A program made the position numbers and the translations under genes. Under the pieces are notes generated by a model. The model was not told the DNA's origin. It made no database searches and saw only the letters and a program-made list of their open reading frames with translations. From Saprolegnia diclina VS20 (lineage: Eukaryota; Oomycota; Saprolegniomycetes; Saprolegniales; Saprolegniaceae), in NCBI RefSeq assembly GCF_000281045.1, contig NW_008246133.1:223788-254843 (forward strand): 31,056 nt of DNA. Direction: 5' to 3'. Within the stretch, counting starts at the first letter, position 1. Every line of letters starts with the position of its first letter. Shown here piece after piece: positions 27,726 through 31,056 of the stretch.

Positions 27726-29461
27726 ATGAAGGTCCTCCGCGTCAAGCACGCTGAGCGCGTTCTGTCGCTGCCGCTCGGTGCGGACGGGTCGTCCGTCGCT
27801 GAGCTCAAGAAGCAGATCGAGGCGCTGACGCATGCACCCGTCGACCAGCAGCGGCTCATTGTCAAGGGCAAGGTACTGGCCGACGACGACGTTGTGGTCG
27901 ACGACGGACGCACCGCCGTGCTGCTTGTGCGGCCGTCCGCCGAGGCGATCGCGGCCATGAACGAGCAAGAGGCTGCGCTCAAGAAGATTGAGGAGACGCG
28001 GTACGCTCGCCATCGACACTGCATAGGAGCTCACGCTTGCGTAGCGCCTCGCGGTCGCTGGTGAGCATCCAAGCCAAGAACGAAGTTCTGAGTGCACGTG
28101 CCCACGCCGCACTCGCGTACCGCTTCCACGAGATCCAAGTACGATACCTCTAGGCACAATTCTCGGTATCCACAAGCTCGTAGACGCTGCCGGGATTGCC
28201 GGACGAAGCCAAGGCGCGTGCGATCCTCACGTCGCTGGCGCAGGACAAGGGCATTCTCCACGTCATGGCCAAGCACAAGTAGACAATCAAAGTATCGTTG
28301 GCAGGCGTACTGATGGGACGAGGTAGGTGGACCGTCGGGGCGCTGGCCGAGATGTTTCCCGACGGCAAGGTCGGCGTCGACCCGGTCTGCGTCTTGGGCC
28401 TCAACGAGAACAAGGGCCAGCGCATTCTCTTGCGGCTGCGCACCGACGACCTCCAAGGCTTTCGCAAATACCTCACGTACGACAACCTTGGAGCCCATTG
28501 TCTCTCATCAACACTGCAGCATCAAGAAGGTGCTGTACCATGAGCTCACGCACAACGTACGCAGTCTTCTTTGGAGAACAATCAGATCTTAGCAAGACGA
28601 CTAGGATGTGAGCGACCACAACAACGAGTTCTACCAACTCATGCGCCAAGTCGAAGCCGAGTGCAACACCGTCCCAGGCACCACAACGTCGATTCAAGTG
28701 CCAACCACGTCGCCGACGCACGCTGCACGAGGCCACGTTCTGGGCGGCTCAACACCTGCCGCCATCGATTCACGGTAGCCCTCTTGCTGTGATAGCAGCT
28801 CATCGAGGACGTTGCTTTCTAGGCAGCTGCGAGCGGAGCGCGCGCTCGAACGATTCACTGCGCCGCAGTCGGCGCCCGCCGAAGCAGTAGACATCGTGAT
28901 CTCCCTTCCGTCAATACTTGAAAACGTCCCACTGCCACGACCAACGCCTGCCTCGGCACCACCAACGCCTGCCTCAGCACCAGTCTCGCCAGTCTCGGTA
29001 CCGGCACCAGTCTCGGCGACTCGTCCATGGAATCTGCCGACCATTGAGCTCGACACTGCGCTGCTGGAAAGCTTGGGCGAGCGCGAGCAGCGTGTTGTGG
29101 CGGCGGCCGTTGCTCTCCGCGCGCGCCTCCTCCACGAGCCACGTTCGCAGCAGACGAACGTTCTCCGGTCGCTCCACGCCGTGCTCTCCAACATTCTGCA
29201 AGCACCGGCAAACCCGCTGTACCGGCGACTACGCAAGACGAATGCGCGGATTGCCATGTACATCATGGGCGTTCCGCCGGCGCTGGAGCTGCTCACGCAC
29301 ATTGGGTTTATCGACGAGCTACCAGGTACGAATCTCAACATGAGGCGACAGTCGCTGACGCATTTGTAGACCAAACGCACTTGGTCTTACAGCGCGACGA
29401 CCCAGGTCTTATTTGGCTCGGCAAATCGCTCTTGGACCCGCTCGTCGAGGCGATTCATTAA
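27726..29461 (+). CDS. UBL-WLM-PUB zinc metalloprotease (Wss1/SPRTN-type)
   Basis: Exons 27726-28000, 28045-28138, 28184-28278, 28327-28476, 28518-28554, 28605-28774, 28823-29325 and 29370-29461 give 471 residues. Residues 1-78 form a ubiquitin-like domain (MKVLRVKH, then VDQQRLIVKGKVL). The WLM metalloprotease domain follows (HVMAKHKWTVGALAEMFPD, LGLNENKGQRILLRLR) with zinc site HELTH at 212-216 and third histidine at 222 (HExxHxxxxxH). A Pro-rich linker (PTPASAPPTPAS) leads to a C-terminal PUB domain (about 355-470: VLRSLHAVLSNILQAP, then ALELLTHIGFIDEL), the kind that binds p97/Cdc48. WLM enzymes cleave proteins crosslinked to DNA and SUMO/ubiquitin conjugates. The catalytic helix lies on a 37-nt exon. 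UBL plus WLM plus PUB is also known from plants. It is the most intron-rich gene in the window. Confidence 0.93.
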
Positions 29462-29593
29462 GTCATGAAAGGTCTTATTTGCAAACCCATAACCAACAGA
29501 ATAAAACAGCCTTGGCTATAACCAAGACCTTGCTATAACTTTTTGTCGCGCCACTCGTCCTGCGTGGGCTCCTAGTCTGTCGCAAAGCCACGC

Positions 29594-29687
<94 letters not shown>
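29594..29687. repeat. (CTAT)n microsatellite, about 23 units
   Basis: A perfect, uninterrupted tetranucleotide run of 94 bp lies between the metalloprotease gene and the BART-domain gene, ending 30 bp before the start codon at 29718. Its length and purity suggest it is highly variable. Confidence 0.98.
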
Positions 29688-29717
29688 GAAACGGTCTTGA
29701 CAACGTTATCTAATTGC

Positions 29718-30295
29718 ATGGACGACACGCAGCGCGTGGCGGTCGTCGAGCGTCTTTGCGCCTTTGCTGCGACGTGTACACTCTGTCGAGAGGCAGCGAT
29801 GTACAATCTGTCTGTTGTAGACAACTTGGAGACGTCGTTCCAAGCCTTTGCTGCGCAGTACGACTGGACCTGAAGCCTGCGCTCATCGGGCGTAGGCATG
29901 CGATGACCTTTTCCACGTTTGACGAGGACGACGAGCAGCCGCTTGAGTGCTTTGAGCTCTTTCAGGTAGCACGAGCGCTCACGATACATTCCTTATGGAG
30001 CTTGCACAGACGTACGAGTGCATGCACGAAGCCATGATAGCTGCGTTTCTCAACGACGAGCAGGTAGACGGCTGAAGTTGAAGTTGTCGATCACCGCGAC
30101 GCTCTGCAGATGGACGCACGAGAGCTCTACGACGTCCTGTCGAGCGTCCAAGCGACGATGCGCGACTCGGACGTCTTCGAGAGCCTCTCGATGCTGCTGT
30201 CGGCGCTGGATTTCCCCTACTTTGGCCGGCGCATGCGCGACGAAGCCATCGATCAGCAGCGCGCGGCCAAAGACGCCGACGACATGGGATTCTGA
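29718..30295 (+). CDS. BART-domain protein (ARL2BP/CFAP36-like)
   Basis: Exons 29718-29773, 29821-29965, 30010-30063 and 30110-30295 (introns 47, 44 and 46 nt) give 146 residues. Spliced, it reads FDEDDEQPLECFELFQTYEC, then AFLNDEQMDARELYDVLSS, DVFESLSMLLSALDFPYFG and ends in a charged helix. This follows the BART domain of ARL2-binding proteins: an acidic stretch before an aromatic helix, then helices ending in a F-x-x-M/L-L-x-x-x-x-DF motif. BART proteins bind ARL2/ARL3 GTPases, often at mitochondria or cilia, which suits an organism with flagellated zoospores. The N-terminal helix is shorter and weaker than in human ARL2BP, so the ARL-binding activity is not certain. It is convergent with the minus-strand gene 110 bp downstream. 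Confidence 0.65.
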
Positions 30296-30405
30296 CACAA
30301 GCTTGTTCCAATGTGAAACACCCAACCGTCGCAACCAGAGCAATACTCTCAATACGACAAAGGAGAACACCACTGTGAGCTTGAAAACCTCTCTGTGTAC
30401 ATCAT

Positions 30406-30789
30406 CTAGATCATCTCGGCGATGCTGAGAATCTTGCGACCAGTTGTCTTCTGGTGCCGACCAGACCGTTTGCGCTGGAGCGCCACGTGAAAGTGGTTGC
30501 GGGCGAGTTTGACCTGGTTGAGCGACTCGACGTCGGCCTGCGTGAATGTCGCCGCGGGCTCGTAGCAGACGCGGCCAAAGGTGTGCGCGAGGTAGTGGCC
30601 GAGGAGCCACTGGCCCTTGGCGAGCCGCTTGGAAATACGCAGTGGCTTGCACTGGAGCTCTCGGGCAAGGTACTGCCGCAGCAGCGGAGGGCTCTCGTCG
30701 TCGAGAATACCCTTGAGGTAGCAGTGCAGGAGGTGGTAGAGGAAGACGTCTTCTTCGGTCGTCCAGCCGTGGTGGTTGGGAGAAGCCAT
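30406..30789 (-). CDS. Small SANT/Myb-like protein of oomycete type
   Basis: A single minus-strand exon from ATG 30789 encodes 127 residues. The N-terminus reads GWTTEEDVFLYHLLHCYLKG, with the tryptophan, the Glu-Glu-Asp pair and helix spacing of the first helix of SANT/Myb domains. It is followed by LRQYLARELQCKPLRISKRL, which resembles a motif (LR-x-x-LA-x-x-L-x-C-x-P-x-RISK) common in uncharacterised oomycete proteins. The C-terminal half is basic (LQRKRSGRHQKTTGRK), suggesting nuclear localisation or nucleic-acid binding. Only one SANT-like unit is visible, and the fold is inferred from a short motif. Function is unknown. Confidence 0.75.
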   Translation of the reverse strand: MASPNHHGWTTEEDVFLYHLLHCYLKGILDDESPPLLRQYLARELQCKPLRISKRLAKGQWLLGHYLAHTFGRVCYEPAATFTQADVESLNQVKLARNHFHVALQRKRSGRHQKTTGRKILSIAEMI

Positions 30790-31056
30790 GGGTCTCGGAC
30801 GATGCTAATAGAATTGTGAGCTTTCACAGCCGAGGTCCACGAACAGCAACCTGTGGATACCAACGTCCTTTCGATGGGGACCAATTTTGGCCATCATTGA
30901 ACCTTCGCCACCCTCTTGTCCTACTCTTTCGAGTGCAACATTGCCGCCAAGGGTAGCTTTGCACAGCTCATAGCAGATCAACCTCACCAACGATACCATG
31001 CACCCAGACGAATCTAACGACAGGCGGCGATCATCGTCGCCAGCACTTGTCTAGTG

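Noticed and set aside
30805-30999. Minus-strand frame at the right edge
   Set aside because: No motif and no in-frame link to the SANT-like gene; may be 5' leader sequence of that gene or part of a gene beyond the window.

Overview
This window is nuclear DNA of a eukaryote, most likely an oomycete of the Saprolegniales. The basis is a GC-rich, gene-dense layout, very short introns (mostly 41 to 55 nt, usually ending in TAG), and protein types familiar from stramenopile genomes: a PH-domain kinase, 7TM-RGS proteins and a UBL-WLM-PUB metalloprotease. This placement is an inference; the genus cannot be decided from the sequence alone. All multi-exon models were built by hand from donor and acceptor sites, reading-frame continuity and family motifs, so individual exon edges may be off even where the gene call is firm.

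Left part (1-10.7 kb): the 3' part of an unrecognised multi-exon gene (13-2042, +) is followed by three paralogous genes for seven-transmembrane proteins with a C-terminal RGS domain (2286-3894, 6396-7971 and 8998-10707, all +). Their three introns sit at equivalent places in identical phases, so they arose by tandem duplication. Two minus-strand genes lie between them: a papain-family cysteine protease with an extra C-terminal membrane segment (4152-5785) and a small charged, probably coiled-coil protein (7975-8577). The array most likely encodes membrane regulators of heterotrimeric G-protein signalling.

Middle part (10.7-19.1 kb): an intronless WDR33/Pfs2-type polyadenylation factor carrying three CCHC zinc knuckles, an intronless PH-domain protein kinase, a diverged relic, and a dynamin-like GTPase with an SH3/Tudor-like insert in its stalk region.

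Right part (19.1-31 kb): a 720-residue protein of unknown function, the replication licensing factor CDT1, a small membrane protein (DUF2985-like, minus strand), an ABC-F ATPase, the UBL-WLM-PUB metalloprotease, a BART-domain protein, and a small SANT-like oomycete-type protein on the minus strand. Apart from the RGS array the genes are not functionally linked; this is ordinary mixed housekeeping content.

Non-coding structure of note: a perfect 37-bp inverted repeat with a 7-nt loop just upstream of the ABC-F gene, two separate 31-bp-period tandem repeats in promoter-like regions, a diverged inverted copy (about 160 bp) of the 3' end of the 720-residue gene, a telomere-like hairpin between convergent genes, and a long CTAT microsatellite. 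No tRNA, rRNA, CRISPR array or recognisable transposon coding sequence was seen.
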